Of a stretch of DNA of 64,000 nucleotides, positions 1 through 11,970 are shown piece after piece. Source of the DNA: Fremontodendron californicum. Lineage: Eukaryota > Streptophyta > Magnoliopsida > Malvales > Malvaceae. The notes beneath the pieces are model-generated. The model saw nothing but the letters and a program-made list of their open reading frames with translations, was not told where the DNA came from and ran no database searches. Location: contig JAULJL010000011.1 in assembly GCA_030761205.1 (NCBI GenBank), positions 11,398,501-11,462,500 on the forward strand, in the 5' to 3' direction. A program made the translations under genes and the position numbers. Within the stretch, counting starts at the first letter, position 1. Each line of letters begins with the position of its first letter.

Positions 1-182
1 TGAATTATATCATCAGACGTGAAAGCGCGGAATGCACACTAGTTACTTATCAATTACTTATAAACAAATATTATTATAAAAAATAATTTATCCAACTTTA
101 AAAAAATCTTAAAACACTTGTTAATAGTCATAACTCTTATAACTCGTCGTAAAATGCTGCGAAAAGACATAACTAATGAATT

Positions 183-1812
183 TGGAGGTGGCAAATGAAT
201 CTGAGCTCAAAATTCGTTTGCAAAAAATCGAATTTGAATCTGTCTAAACTCAATTTGATAAAAAAAGTCAAAGATTTAAACCCGAAAAATCCGAACCCAA
301 AATGGCATGAGCACGAAATGACTGAAACTCGAAATGATCCAAACCCAAAATGACCTGAACCCGAGACCAACTCGATTATAAAATTGTAATAACCCGAATT
401 TAATCCTAAAAATAAGAATGATCGAATTGTAATTAAATTATTCATTTAAAAAAAAAACTTAAATTATAAAATTTATTCTATTTTTTTTTATACTTTTTTT
501 AATCAAATGTTAAAATTTAATATATATATATATATAAGGTAAAATAATATTTTTTATCAAATTTTGAATGATAACTACGACTCAGAATGATAATCAAATG
601 AAAATTACGTTGCGTCTATTTAGCTGTGAACGAAACTATGAAAAAAAATTATGATCTATTTAGTTTTTTTTACTATGAAAAAAATGAACAATTAAATGAA
701 TGACTTTCATTGGTCAAGACAAATATTATGGTATGTTTAGTCGTGAATGATAATTACAACTTAGATTGATAATAAAAAATTTGAGGAGATCACACTTCAA
801 ATAGTGTTGATGATTTTTTTTATTGTACGATAATATATATTAAACTTTCACCTTTTTGTATTTTGTACGAGAAAATAAGTTAGCACTTAATAGGATAGAA
901 AATGAGGAACCGTTTTTAGAATTCAATAATATAACGTTATTTTATTTTCGAAGATATGTGGTGTAAATCATACTTCCTATTTTTTTAGAATTCACAAAAA
1001 AAATTCTTAAATAATTATTTTTCTTTAATCACAATTTAATTAATTAATAAAATTATGATATTATCTTATATATCCCGTATCGTTCACATGTCATGTAATC
1101 GTATCGTATCTAAAATTATCATGTCTACAAATTATTATATCATCTCATCTTCATTGATCATTACTATTTAATAATTACTATTAAAATAGTAAACTATTAA
1201 AATATTAAAATATACTGTATATATTAATTATGATTTCTTAAAAAAATTAGATTTTAGTTAAGATTAAACCATTAGGACAAATAATTGAGTAATAACTAAT
1301 AATAGTACTTTTTTTGCATTGTCTTACCAGCTCTTAAATCTTAGCCTTATTCTTCTTCAAATATAGCCATTTTTCTATTTTGATTTAATTATTAGTATGT
1401 GCAATTATATTTGTATGTATGCATTATATAAATCATAATATATTTACATGTGAAGTGTTAAAATTCATCGAATCAATTGTTTTAAATATCAATATGATAA
1501 TATATCATATTTTCTATAATCAAATATTTAACAAATTGATTTTATATAACAACTTAATTTTATATCTTTTTTGTGCTAACAAAAATTGATATTAATATAC
1601 AGAATCTTACTTAAAAAATAATAATTTATTTTTGAATTTAAATATTTAAATTATGTAAAAATAATTATATATAACATAAAATATAAAATAATGCAAAATA
1701 TGCCCAAACCCGAGTCTGAAATGATTAGACTCTGAAAAAACTCGAACTCGATATGATTCGAATTGAAAATAATGTGATTCAAACCCACCCAATTAGGCAA
1801 TTACCACCTCTA
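183..1812. mobile_element. Candidate hAT-like non-autonomous element (weak)
   Basis: The left end reads GGAGGTGGCAAATGA and the right end, read on the minus strand, reads TAGAGGTGGTAATTG, which resembles the terminal inverted repeats of plant hAT-like elements. Subterminal stretches at both ends are rich in AACCCGA/TCGGGTT-type motifs. I could not find a convincing 8-bp target duplication and there is no transposase ORF. The AT-rich interior has no gene I can support. The boundaries are tentative. Confidence 0.3.
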
Positions 1813-2832
1813 CGTAATGATTAATTATTTATCTAAGTCCAACATTTTAGCAATCGAATCAATTTGTGGTTAGTATAAATTAAATACTTTTTCAATTTTG
1901 ACCTACAAAATTATTTTATATATCTTTATATAATATATTTTAATTTCAAAATACCTATAATATATCAATTTTAAACAAGGAATTTGATTAAAATTTAAAA
2001 TTGAAATACTAAATAAGAAATAGATATTTGAATAAATAACATCCAAAGAATAACTTAGGTCACATTTACACATTCGGCACGCTAATTGGAGTTCTAAGAG
2101 TTACATTTTGAATGGAGGATAATTTGATAACTTTATTCAAATTTGATATTTGAATAAATAATTAAATCTTTACAATAAATATAAGATATTTTAGAGGATG
2201 GAAGGCCATCCACTGTTCATTTTTTTTTTGGGAGAAAAAAAAAGAAAAAAATGAAAGAAAAAAAAAGAAAGAGAAAAAAGAAAAGAAGGGAAAAAAGAAA
2301 AAAAGAATTTTTTTTGTGTGTTCATATTATTTTTTTATTCAAAATGTTATAGATTTTTATACGTTAATAATTTGTTTTACGTATATTTTTACACATTCGT
2401 GTATTCGTATCGTGCTTGTGGTATTTTTCGTGTTGTGTTTTAATTATTTTTTCTATGTTGTGTTAGGAGGGAAGAAAGAAAGAGGAGAATTTTTTTGTGT
2501 TCGTATTATTTTTTTTTGTATTTAAAATATTATAAATTTTTATACGTTAATAATTCATTTTACGTATATTTTTACATGTTTGTGTATTTTTATTGTGTTT
2601 GTGTTATTTTTTGTGTTGCGTTTTAATTACATTTTTTATGTGGTGTTCGTGTCGTGTCTCAATTCATCTCATATTTTACATAGTTTGTCATTGTGATTCA
2701 ATTTAGAAATTTTTGTGTGTATTCGTGTTCATATATTTTTTTTGTATTTTTACACATTCGTGTATTCGTGTCATGTTCATGTTATTTATCGTGTTGTGTT
2801 TTAATTATTTTTCATATGTTGTGTTTGTGTCG
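1813..2832. repeat. AT-rich spacer with TTCGTG-rich repeats
   Basis: There is no coding region. From about 2300 to 2832 the sequence repeats phrases such as TTTTTACACATTCGTGTATTCG and GTGTCGTGTCTCAATTCAT at intervals of a few hundred bases. The same phrases resume at 26851 on the far side of element A, so this was one repeat block that element A split. Confidence 0.6.
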
Positions 2833-4769
2833 TGTAAGACCCTCGTAAGTCAGAGATCGACTCGGGTCTCTTTAAATGATTCATAGACGATGGATCAAGT
2901 TTATGTATGCTTGTAGACAAAGCACATTACCATCTGGTCTTATTGTTATATTAAATTTTTTAGAGTAAGGGGTTTAATCGACTATTTGAGGGATTTAGCC
3001 TTAAAGTGATCACGAGCTAGGAGTCGCAATCAGGACAATGTAAAGCCCATAAAATTTGGTATTTTAACTTCACATAGTGTTAAAATATGATATATTATTG
3101 ATCAGGATTATTGAAAAATCTAATCGGTAAAATATGAACCAGGGGTATTTTGGTCATTTTACCCAAATTTTTATTTTTGGTTTGAATATGGTACCAATAG
3201 ACTCTGTGATCATAGAGGCTCTCAATATGATGCTTACTTTGAAAATTTTCACATTTTTTTTACTCAAAAAGTAAATTGGAAAGCAAATACGCCCTCAATT
3301 AGCTTAAAAGAGTGAAAAATCAAAACTGGCTGCGGGAAGGTCCGGAAAAGGTTTTAAGTGAATATATGGATTCATATGGACATAAAATGATGTTAGAAAG
3401 CTTTTGGTGAAATCAGAATGAGAATCGGAGCTAAAACCGAAAAAGTCAAAATGTTGGCCTATAAACAGTCCGAGGCCTGTACTTGATGCTCGAGATATCG
3501 AAAAATTATGAAAACTTGCGTACTAGTGTAAAATGATATTTGAAACATATTCGTGTTGAGAAAAGTGAAAAACGAGCTTCCGAAAGTAAAAATTTCATGC
3601 GGGCCCCATTTAGACACTAAAAGACAAAAAGTGAGCAAAAAGGGGTATTTTTATCATTTGGCTTGAAAAATGGCCATAAAATATATGTCATAACCCCATG
3701 TTCAGCCGAGAAACCCATTTTCCTTAAGCATGAAGGGTTGTTTCATCTTATTCGTTAAGAGAAAACCTAAACAAGTGAAAACTCCATAACCAAAAAGCTT
3801 GTAAGCTTGATCTCTTGAATTCTACTCATCACCAAGCCAACAAAATACATATTTTTACTATCTAGAAGGTGAGGATTACTTATTTGGTGTTATTTTTTTT
3901 AAGAAACCAAGAGAAACTATGTGTTTCTCTTTATGGCTATTTTGCCTTAGGTGGTTTCCAACATAGCCACCACCTTAAACCACCACCATGGGTAGTCCTA
4001 AATCAACCTCTACATCCATTATTTGGGGTTGGTTGATTTTAAAAGTGCCTTGGAGTGAGAAATTTAAGCTTGGCCTTGTCGCAACCTAAAAAATAACGAA
4101 TCTCATCGCAAGACTTTATTATTCGTTAAGCGTGACATTAAAAAAAACCGAGAAAAAGTTGACTTAATTCCTCTAGAAAAATGAAGGTTTTGAAAATGAC
4201 CTTGAAAAAGACATGGAGTCGCCACCAATATTTTTTAGCTAGGTGTGATCGGCCACCTATTAAAACCGGTTTTATAAAATATTTTAAAAATTAATTAAAA
4301 CATTTTAAAAACCAATTTCAAGTCTGCGTTTTAAACCAGAGAAATCAAAGAAGCGAGTTCGGGAGTCGGTTACATGCGGGGAAGAATTAGCACCCCCACA
4401 ACGCCCGTATAAATCGGTACCTTATTAATCGTGTGTTATCTCAAGTCTCGGTAAAAAATCGGTTTTAAATTTAGTATTTCAAATTAATTCCCAATTTAAA
4501 GAAAAATAATTTCATTTTTAATTGAAAATGATCCGGAATTTAAAAATTCAAAATTTTCCTATATTCCCCAACAAACGTGGCAAAATATAGAAATTTTTAT
4601 TAGTTTTGGAAAATTTTCCGAACCATTCTCTTTTAAAAGAAGATATTCCGTTACTAATAATAATTGATGATATCCTCCCCAACAAACCCGGCAGAGAACT
4701 CGGGAATTATTTTAACTCGGGAATATCTTTATTTTATTGAAAACCATTATCTTTTTTTGAAAACATTTA

Positions 4770-6780
4770 AAAGAAATGAATATGTATATGCATGACATAA
4801 ATAAAATGACATAGCAAAATCTAAATAATATAATGCAACCTAAATGACATGACATGATTTGAATGCCTTAGCATATTCTAAATGAAATGGAATATCCTAA
4901 GTTATATAATATATTCTAAATAAAATGAAATGACCTAGGTAACATAGTATATTCTATATGAGAAGCAATATCCTAAGTCATATGATATATTCTAAATGAA
5001 ATAGAATAACCTAAGTAACATAACATATTTTATATGAAATGAAATAACCTAAGTAACATGATATTTTCTAAATGAAATAAAATATTCTAGATGACATAAT
5101 ATATCCTAAATGAAATGAAATGACCTAGGTAATATAATATATTCTACATGAAATGCAATATTCTAAGTCATATGATATCTTAAATGAAATAAAATATTCT
5201 AGATGGTATAATATATCCTAAATGAAATGAAATGATTTAAATGACATGACAAATATGAATGGTATGGCATATAAGTTAAATGACATGGAATAAAATAATG
5301 CTATCATATAATATGCATGAAAATGAAAATAATAATGCATGAACATAGTATATGCTAAATAAAAATAACTAAATAAAAGCATAGGATATCATGAAATATT
5401 CAAAACCATATAATAAACCATGTAACATCAAAAAAAAAATATAAATCAAAATAAAAACAATATCATAGAAATTATTATAGCAAGAATCACATATTATATA
5501 AAATGCATGAATATGAAAAATGCAATGCATGAAATGTATTTTTTTCCTTTAATTATGGAAATCTGTATATCTAAAAAGATATCCGGCTACCTTAGGAAAA
5601 TATGTCAAATTAAATATTCTAAAACCAAAATACTTTGTGATTGTTTGAAAACAATTTTGAAAAGCTTGAATTAAAAATAAAAACTGGGCTAAATCTTTTT
5701 TTAAATGGCTCTAATTTCCTAAGTTTAAAAATCCGGACTTGACTACCCATAACCCGAGACTTGAAAAACCATTTTTAGAGTTTAAAAAGGCTTAGAAACT
5801 ACCCTAAGTCAGTAGCTAACCCTCCTAATCAGCCCACTCTAAGTAACTTAACCAAAACAGAAAAATGATTTTTCTTTAAATTCAATTCTGACTCCACTGT
5901 CCAGTTTTAAGCCACGATTTTTATCCTATTTCTAAAATTTCAAAAAATTCTGAAAAAAATACTGGAGACTCAAGACATGTAGAACTACACGGGAAAAAAT
6001 CAGCTTAATTTTCTGATTAAAGATGAATTCCTAGAAAAATCAGAGATGTACGAGTTTTGGGTGAAAAAAAACTGCTTTGCCAAAACACATTTTTGCCTTT
6101 GATAAAATCATTGAAAAATCAAAGTAAAAATATTTGAAACTCCTAAAATGACTTACAAACAGTAGTTAGGACTTTTTGAAAGTTAGATAAAAATTGGCTA
6201 AGTAAAAAAAATCACAAAGGTAGAATAATCAACTTGACAAACTTAATTTTCCACAAGTGTGATCAAGAGAGCATGACTTTGAACCATTAATTGGCTCAAG
6301 TCATTATTCAAGTGGCATGAACATGAAATGCATGAAATAATGCAGCAAACGTAATGCATGAAATGCATGGATTTAAACCTAAATGTCATGAAAAAATGCA
6401 TGGCATTCATAAAGTGACCTAGACCTAAAATGCATGAACATGATAATGCAAATGTAACCCAAACCTAAAGTATCTTGAAAATACATGGCAATACAAAAAT
6501 GTCCTAATGCCTAACATGAACATGGAAATGTGTATGGCATACCAAGATGACCTAGACATAATGGACATGGAAATGCATGATAATACAAAATGACCTAAGA
6601 TCTAATATGTCATATGAAAATGCATGGGAAACAACATGAACAAAAATGACCAAATGAATACAATACTAATGCATGAACATGGCATAACCAATACACAATC
6701 ATATGACATGAAGAGGCAAAGCATGAACAAACATGGTAATCACATATTCATGATACAAATGCAAACACTAGACAACACAA
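4770..6780. repeat. Low-complexity AAATGACATG / ATGCATGAA repeat region
   Basis: About 2 kb is made of loosely repeated words such as CTAAATGAAATGAAATGACC, AATATATTCTA and ATGCATGAACATGG with no fixed period. It is extremely poor in long ORFs on both strands. It lies wholly within the 4077-9005 element and looks like an internal non-coding filler repeat of that element. Confidence 0.6.
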
Positions 6781-6869
6781 AATACAAAGGGATCGAGTGA
6801 ACACTAGTTTCCAAAATACTTACAGAATGTTGTTGGATAAAATGCAGGTGGGCATATGATCAGAACAGG

Positions 6870-7099
6870 CCTCAGCAATACCAAAGGCCTCATGGATCTC
6901 TAAGTGCAAGAAATGAACAATGTCTACGAACTGCTCCATGACCTCTTCCAAAATCTTATTCCAAAGAGATTTTTTCTTCAAACTTCTCACATGCTTCTTT
7001 CGACTCTTTAACTCTGTTCTCAATGTTGCAAGGCTGTCTCCTCTTTGAGCAGCATTTGGATTATCCTCTTCTTGAAGCTTATATCGATAATCTTGTTCA
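6870..7099 (-). pseudogene. Fragment of a PSI-type (DUF668) gene
   Basis: Read on the minus strand, the frame beginning near 7097 gives FEQDYRYKLQEEDNPNAAQ and continues through RKHVRSLKKKSLWNK and DIVHFLHLEIHEAFG. I recognise this as the conserved middle of plant PSK SIMULATOR-like proteins (DUF3475/DUF668), which are linked to phytosulfokine growth signalling. Homology fades after the EAFG motif near 6880 and the frame stops at 6820. The fragment directly abuts the PUX10-like fragment at a short overlap of shared bases around 7090-7100, so it was joined illegitimately. It has no start codon context of its own and is not a functional gene. Confidence 0.75.
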
Positions 7100-7875
7100 A
7101 ATCAAAACTTGTGTAACATTTGGTCCTTTCTCAGGTTCATCACCAAGTGACAAGGCTTTTTCTTGCCGCATTCTAGCTCGGGCAGCCTCTTTTTCAGCTG
7201 CTTCACGTGCTGCTCTTTCACGAGCCTCTTTTTCTTCCTTACGTTTCTGCTCAGCTTCTGCAGCTTCCCTTTCCAGACGTTCTTGCTCCTCTCTCCTCTG
7301 GCGTTCCCTAGCTTGATCTGCTTCAAGTGCTGCTCTGTAAGCAGCATCTTGCTCCTCCCTTAACCGCATTTTGTTGCTTCTCTCTTCTGCATCTAGTCTT
7401 GCAGCAACAAGAACATGAGCACTTTCTTCAAACACTCTCTGTAGTAACGTGAGCATTTCTTCAGGAGATTTTGGTCCCTCAACCTGTTGAAGAAGAGCGA
7501 TCCTCTGGTTCGTAGCGGGCATAACAACTGCACAAAATGGGAACCTGGAGGCTTTCAAGCTATTACTCATCTTAAAACCTTCACTAGCCATAATGCTCCC
7601 GCCCAACGCCATGAAATTCTCATTCACAAAGGCTGCCAGCGCCTCGGAACACAACGTCCTTTCGCAGAATACAGGCGAATCCGGGTGGTCCGGTGAGTGC
7701 AAGTACACAAACAGCAGTTTAAAGGCGTTCCTAGACCTCTGCAACGCGTCCATGAAACCCTCGCCTACAAAATTCTGCCTCCTCGTTCCGTACTCTCTCT
7801 CAAATGCCGCCACGAAATCCATCGCTTCAGAACCCGCAGCTGAGACCGAGACTAATCCATATGGAAACGAAAAGG
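7097..7875 (-). pseudogene. Fragment of a PUX10/FAF2-like UBX-domain protein gene
   Basis: The minus-strand frame from 7822 down to 7097 encodes 241 aa that I recognise as the UAS thioredoxin-like region and the following coiled coil of plant PUX10/FAF2-type proteins, which recruit the CDC48/p97 ATPase. Visible features are MDFVAAFEREYG, NFVGEGFMDALQRSRN, a VYLHSPDHPDSPVFC segment and a long Arg/Glu/Ala-rich helix (about residues 140-220). Coding continues upstream of the Met as LVSVSAAGSEA, so the true protein start is missing. The C-terminal UBX domain is also missing: the frame stops right after GPNVTQVLI, where the PSI-like fragment begins. The segment is intron-less here. The reading frame is otherwise intact, suggesting recent capture. 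Confidence 0.82.
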
Positions 7876-7924
7876 GTTCTCTTAACTCCTTGTCTGCAAT
7901 ATCTGCATTACACTTTGTGCCAGT

Positions 7925-8396
7925 GCAACCCTTTCCAGGCCGAAGAGGAAAACCTCACTGACTTGCTTGACGGAGGGACTGGCTGAATTGCTTGGCCAGC
8001 TTCTTGCTGGATGGAAAGCTGCTGAAGCTGTAGTGCCAATGGTACATGTTCAAGTGGTCTGGATGATGAACCTGCCTCAGATGGAGTAGGCTGGGGGGTC
8101 AAAGCAGCTTGAAAAGGTTGGGTTGCTTGGTGCAGCTCGGGAACAGGTGGTCGGGATGGTCCACCGGGAAAAGGTCCTCCTCCACGGCCACCACTGCCTC
8201 GACTACTGCCATAGCCCCCACGACCTGCTTGCTGGGACTGTGTAACCCAACCTCTTCCACCCGAGTATTGTCCTCCTCCACCTGCTTGTTGTTGAGGAGG
8301 ACGTTGGGGACCACGACCACTGCCAACACCAGTATCATGGGACTGAGAGCCCTCACCTCCAGCAAAAGGAACATTAGTTCTCTTCTTCCTAGCCAT
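7925..8396 (-). pseudogene. Fragment of an AGO1-like Argonaute gene (N-terminal exon)
   Basis: The minus-strand frame starts MARKKRTNVPFAGGEGSQ at 8396 and runs through a Gly/Arg/Gln-rich N-terminus. It then passes PSRPPVPELHQATQ and ends in IQPVPPSSKSVRF. This is the N-terminal part of plant AGO1-type Argonautes, the slicers of the microRNA pathway. An extra A in the run at 7949-7952 shifts the frame just where RPGKG would follow; the shifted frame does contain it. Homology ends near KC at about 7925, before the N, PAZ, MID and PIWI domains, so the fragment cannot make a working Argonaute. The bases from 8397 to about 8640 may be its 5' untranslated leader. It is fused to the PUX10-like fragment through about 50 bases of unidentified coding-like sequence. 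Confidence 0.8.
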
Positions 8397-9592
8397 GATG
8401 GTAAAACTACCACTCACTCGACTCCTCCAGTCTCTAGTATGCAGAGAAAAAGACTTACTCGCTTCGCAAACATAAAAGAGAGAGAGAAAGCACCAGGGTC
8501 TGCTTGTTTACAAAGATTGAATCTATCCTTGGCGTGAGAACGTTGCTCTTTGCTCCCTCAAAAGAAACCAAACCAAGCTTTTTTTCTTTCTTTTCTCAGC
8601 CGCCAGCCTCTTTTCCCAAAATTGGCCCCCCTACTTTTCTTTAACCGGGCCTCTTTATAGCCAATTTCTAACCTAAAAATGTATAATGTCTAAATTACCC
8701 CCTCCTTTATTTTTTCAAGTCTTTTTTTGTTTTTTTCAAATATTTTCAATTAAAAAATTTATTTTAAAAATCTAATAACACTCAAGATTAAACTTTTTTC
8801 ACCTCAGGTTTAAATTGAATTTTAAAATTGGTAATTTTACGGTCCGATTTTATTTGAACAATTAAAGCTAAAAAGGATATATATAATTTAGAACATTTTT
8901 AAAAAATCTAAAATCGCGACCGTGACTTTTACAAAAATATTAAACCCGAGAGGGGGACAAATCAAAATTGGTTTTAAAAGGCCCGGACAAAATTAGGTGT
9001 CTACAGGCCTAATTCACCATGTTGGCCAACCACCTTGTGCCGCCACTTCCACCACCATCCGAGGCCACCATTAGCTTTGCTAGGCTCGGGGAAGTAACTT
9101 TCCACTTGATCGTTGCTCCGAATTTCCACCCGAGCTAGGTGTAAATATTATAATACTTAAATAGCTAAGCTGCAAAATTTCGGATATTAGCTAATTAGTT
9201 ACAATTTGGATAGTATGAATATTTCTAATTTATAAAATATTTATGAAATTACTATTTATGTACTAGGAGCGCGGATTAGCTGAGTCTGTGGTTGGAAGAG
9301 TTTCGCAGCACGAGGAACCAATTTCTCCGCTTAACGCATTGTGAGTAAACGTGTAGCAATAGACGTAGGATCGTTAGATTATGTTATAACATACTGACTG
9401 TGAAGAATTACCTTATGATATCGAGTTCTCGTAAAAACGTGAGAAAAAGGTCCAAGGAATGGACAAGTGATGATTATGTAATAATCTGGGATTGTCGTAT
9501 GAGTGGTCGACCGCATGGCACCACATTGTTCCTTGCTAGTATGCTTATTTAAATGCTATGTGATGCAGTTTATTGTAATGTTAAGCCCTACC

Positions 9593-9935
9593 GGATTTGT
9601 AGGCTACCATTGTGCCCTACCGGATTTGTAGGCTGCCATTGTGCCCTACTAGATCTATAGGCTGCCATTGTGCCCTACCGTATTTGTAGGCTGCCATTGA
9701 GCCCTACCAGTTATGTAGGAGCCTTCGAGCCCTATTGGTTTTGTAGGAGCCTTCGTGCCCTACCAGTTTTGTAGGAGCCTTCGTGCCCTACCAGTTTTGT
9801 AGGAGCCTTCGTGCCCTACCAATTTTGTAGGAGCCTTCGAGCCCTACTGGTTTTGTAGGAGCCTTCGTGCCTTACCAGTTTTGTAGGAGCTTTCGAGCCC
9901 TACTGGTTTGTAGGAGTCTACGGACCCTACCGGAT
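9593..9935 (+). repeat. LTR minisatellite, about 28-bp monomer with CCTAC...GTAGG hairpins
   Basis: About twelve consecutive units follow the pattern GCCCTACCGGTTTTGTAGG plus a short tail (AGCCTTCGT or CTGCCATTGT). Each unit contains the inverted pair CCTAC/GTAGG. The same array, with different copy number, is in every LTR of elements A and D. Confidence 0.9.
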
Positions 9936-10523
9936 GTTATAGTTGTTTGTGATGTTGGATAGAAACATCCAGGTGATATTAGTTAATATAACTCGCGTTT
10001 GCTCACTGGGTCCTCATGACTCACTCTTTAGTTATTTCTCTTTTTCAGATACTGATCTACCCGGTCCCTTATCCTCGCCGGCTTAGTTCGTGACACTAGT
10101 TGGTGGGCATGACATGTCGTTTTGACGAGGTGGTCCGTTACTTGATGGAGGAGCCGTGCACAGTCACCTAGGAATGTTATATATTATTTTGTTTAAATAT
10201 GTTGTATTATGTGTCATGCAATTACTCGGTCGAAAAATGATGTTGTTGTCTATATTTTTGGTATTGTATAAATATATGAATTGTGGTTCACTTTGTGCGT
10301 CTGCTGCGGGGCATCTTGGTTACTCCCTAGTTGGAGGTGTCTTAACCGGGATGTCATGTGTTATTATTATTGTGTTGCATGTTTTGCAGGTTTGATAACC
10401 TCCCTTTATCAGGCGAGGTCATGCCGAAATTTCGTTAGGTAGATGAATGGTTAAGGCTTCGGAGGCAAGGGTATATACTTGTCTCTGGCCGGTCACACTC
10501 CCAGATTTGGGATGTGACAAAGT

Positions 10524-10535
10524 TGGTATCAGAGC
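10524..10535 (+). other. Primer-binding site of element A (initiator Met-tRNA)
   Basis: TGGTATCAGAGC lies four bases after the end of the 5' LTR. It is the standard complement of the plant initiator-methionine tRNA 3' end used by many Ty3/gypsy and copia elements. Confidence 0.92.
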
Positions 10536-10660
10536 ATTGTTTAGAGGTCGGTGACTGTACACGTGTCCGTAATGTAAAGGATCACTTGTCAATTGTATTG
10601 GATAGTGCGGGGTTGGATTGATGATGGTACCTAATGATTAAATTTTTGTCTCAGGTTATT

Positions 10661-11970
10661 ATGCTCTCGTTGCAGAGAACACGGGGTAGGCAGAGGAGAT
10701 GACCACCTAGGGTTCCCGATCAGGTCTCTACGGGACGTCCGAATCCTGTAGCTGGAGATCGAGAGCAGACTGCTGGATCTTCTAGGGGGTCAATAGTAAA
10801 TGATAGGGTAGAACAGTTAGCTACGGAGATTGGTGAGATACGTCAGGAGGTTAGGGCCCTGATGGATCTACTAGTAGATCAGCGGTAGTAGAGACAGGAC
10901 CAGGCCCCTCCAGATCCTCCACGGCCAGAGAATCCCCCTGAGGGACAGCAACCCGCCCAACAAGGGCCGTATCTCCCGGTGACATTATATGAGTTTTGAC
11001 GGAATAAGCCACCAGTATTTTCTGGGATTGAGCTTGATTCAGATCCACAGGACTTTGTGGATGTATGTGATCGGTTATGTGTGGCTCTTGGATGCTAACC
11101 AGTTAGAGCCGTGGAGCTGACTAGTTATCAGTTGACAGGGGTGGCCTATGAGTGGTATAAGACCCTATTGAGGAGCCGGCCAGCGGGTAGCCCTCCATTA
11201 GAATGGTCTGAGTTTTATAATGCTTTTATTGAGCGATTCATGCCTGAAAGTCTACGGGATGCAAAGGCTGGAGAGTTTGAGTTACTGAAACAGACTGAGG
11301 GCATGTCAGTGTTGGATTATGATACTAAGTTTAATCAGTTGGCGAAGTATGCGCCACATATGGTGATGACTGATACTATGAAGGCCAAGCGGTTTGCTAA
11401 TGGCCTCAGGGAGTACTTATTTAGGGCGGTACCAGTGACGAGGACCTCTACATACTCCGGTGTTCTTGATGCAGCCTTGCGATTTGAGGCACGAGCTAAA
11501 GAGAGGCAGGTTGACCTTGAGCCTCGGAAAAAGACTAGGATTGGGAGACATGGTTTTAGGCAGTCTGGTGCAGGTGGATCAGGAGCACCTAGTGGTGCTG
11601 GTATAGTGGTTCGAGGATAGAGCAGTTAGACTAAATCGGTTACCCAGTCATCAGGTAACATTGGGAGATCAGGAGCTCCCCATTGTCAGAGTTGTGGTTA
11701 TCCGTATTTTGGACGATGCAGAAGGCCTGGTACTTGTTTCAAATGTGATCAGCCAGGGCATATGAAGAAGGACTGTTTGCTGAATTTTTCTCGACCTACG
11801 TATACTACAGTTGCATCACCCCCAGTTGTTACGCCAACCATTACTACTGGATCAGTGGCCCAGTCAATGGGCAGAGGCACAACAGGCAGAGTACACAGTC
11901 TGGAGGTAGGGGACAGACTATGGGGGGTAGAGGACAGACTACACAGGGTTGAGGACAAGCCAGGGCATTT
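10661..11970 (+). pseudogene. Element A gag, broken
   Basis: The gag coding region would start near ATGCTCTCGTTGCAG (10661) but soon meets a TGA, and further stops interrupt the N-terminal part. The capsid core is open at 11111-11620 (motifs VAYEWYKTLLRSR, WSEFYNAFIERFMPE, LREYLFRAVPV). A CCHC zinc knuckle (CFKCDQPGHMKKDC) lies at 11735-11776. Gag would normally package the element RNA into virus-like particles. Nonsense changes between the capsid and the knuckle mean no full Gag can be made. Confidence 0.85.

Larger units (their letters stand above)
4077..9005. mobile_element. Unclassified 4.9-kb element with 5-bp TSD carrying fragments of three host genes
   Basis: The uninterrupted LTR copy at about 25395 shows exactly what was inserted: GGCCT occurs at 4072-4076 and again at 9006-9010. 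The inserted DNA starts TGTCGCAACCT and ends AGGTGTCTACA. The TG...CA ends and 5-bp duplication resemble an LTR retrotransposon, but I see no repeated LTRs. The two ends form only a poor inverted repeat (8 of 11 positions). A purine-rich GAGAGGGGGAC lies near the right end. No transposase, reverse transcriptase or integrase is visible. The interior has a low-complexity ATGACATG-type region (about 4770-6780) and a minus-strand chimera of gene fragments (about 6870-8400). It could be a large retrotransposon derivative or a novel non-autonomous class. Confidence 0.8.
2833..10519 (+). repeat. 5' LTR of element A, split by the 4077-9005 insertion
   Basis: It begins TGTAAGACCCTCGTAAG and ends GGGATGTGACA, the same as the 3' LTR at 24145-26845. 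Removing the insertion and its duplicated pentamer leaves about 2.75 kb, against 2.70 kb for the 3' copy. Scattered substitutions and indels separate the two LTRs, so this insertion is older than element B. Short ORFs inside it (for example 10156-10395) recur in other LTR copies and are not genes. Confidence 0.92.

Noticed and set aside
7023..7961. Several plus-strand ORFs of 60-122 aa
   Set aside because: They are antisense frames of the PUX10-like and AGO1-like fragments and have Ser/Cys-rich composition typical of such shadows.
9593..9935. CRISPR-like regular repeats
   Set aside because: The units are contiguous, without unique spacers, in a plant LTR, and vary in copy number between LTR copies: it is a minisatellite.
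10156..10395. ORF in the element A 5' LTR with relatives at 26482-26724, 37089-37280 and 58433-58624
   Set aside because: These are the same LTR segment in four copies. The frames end at different points and carry no recognisable domain, so conservation reflects the LTR, not a protein.
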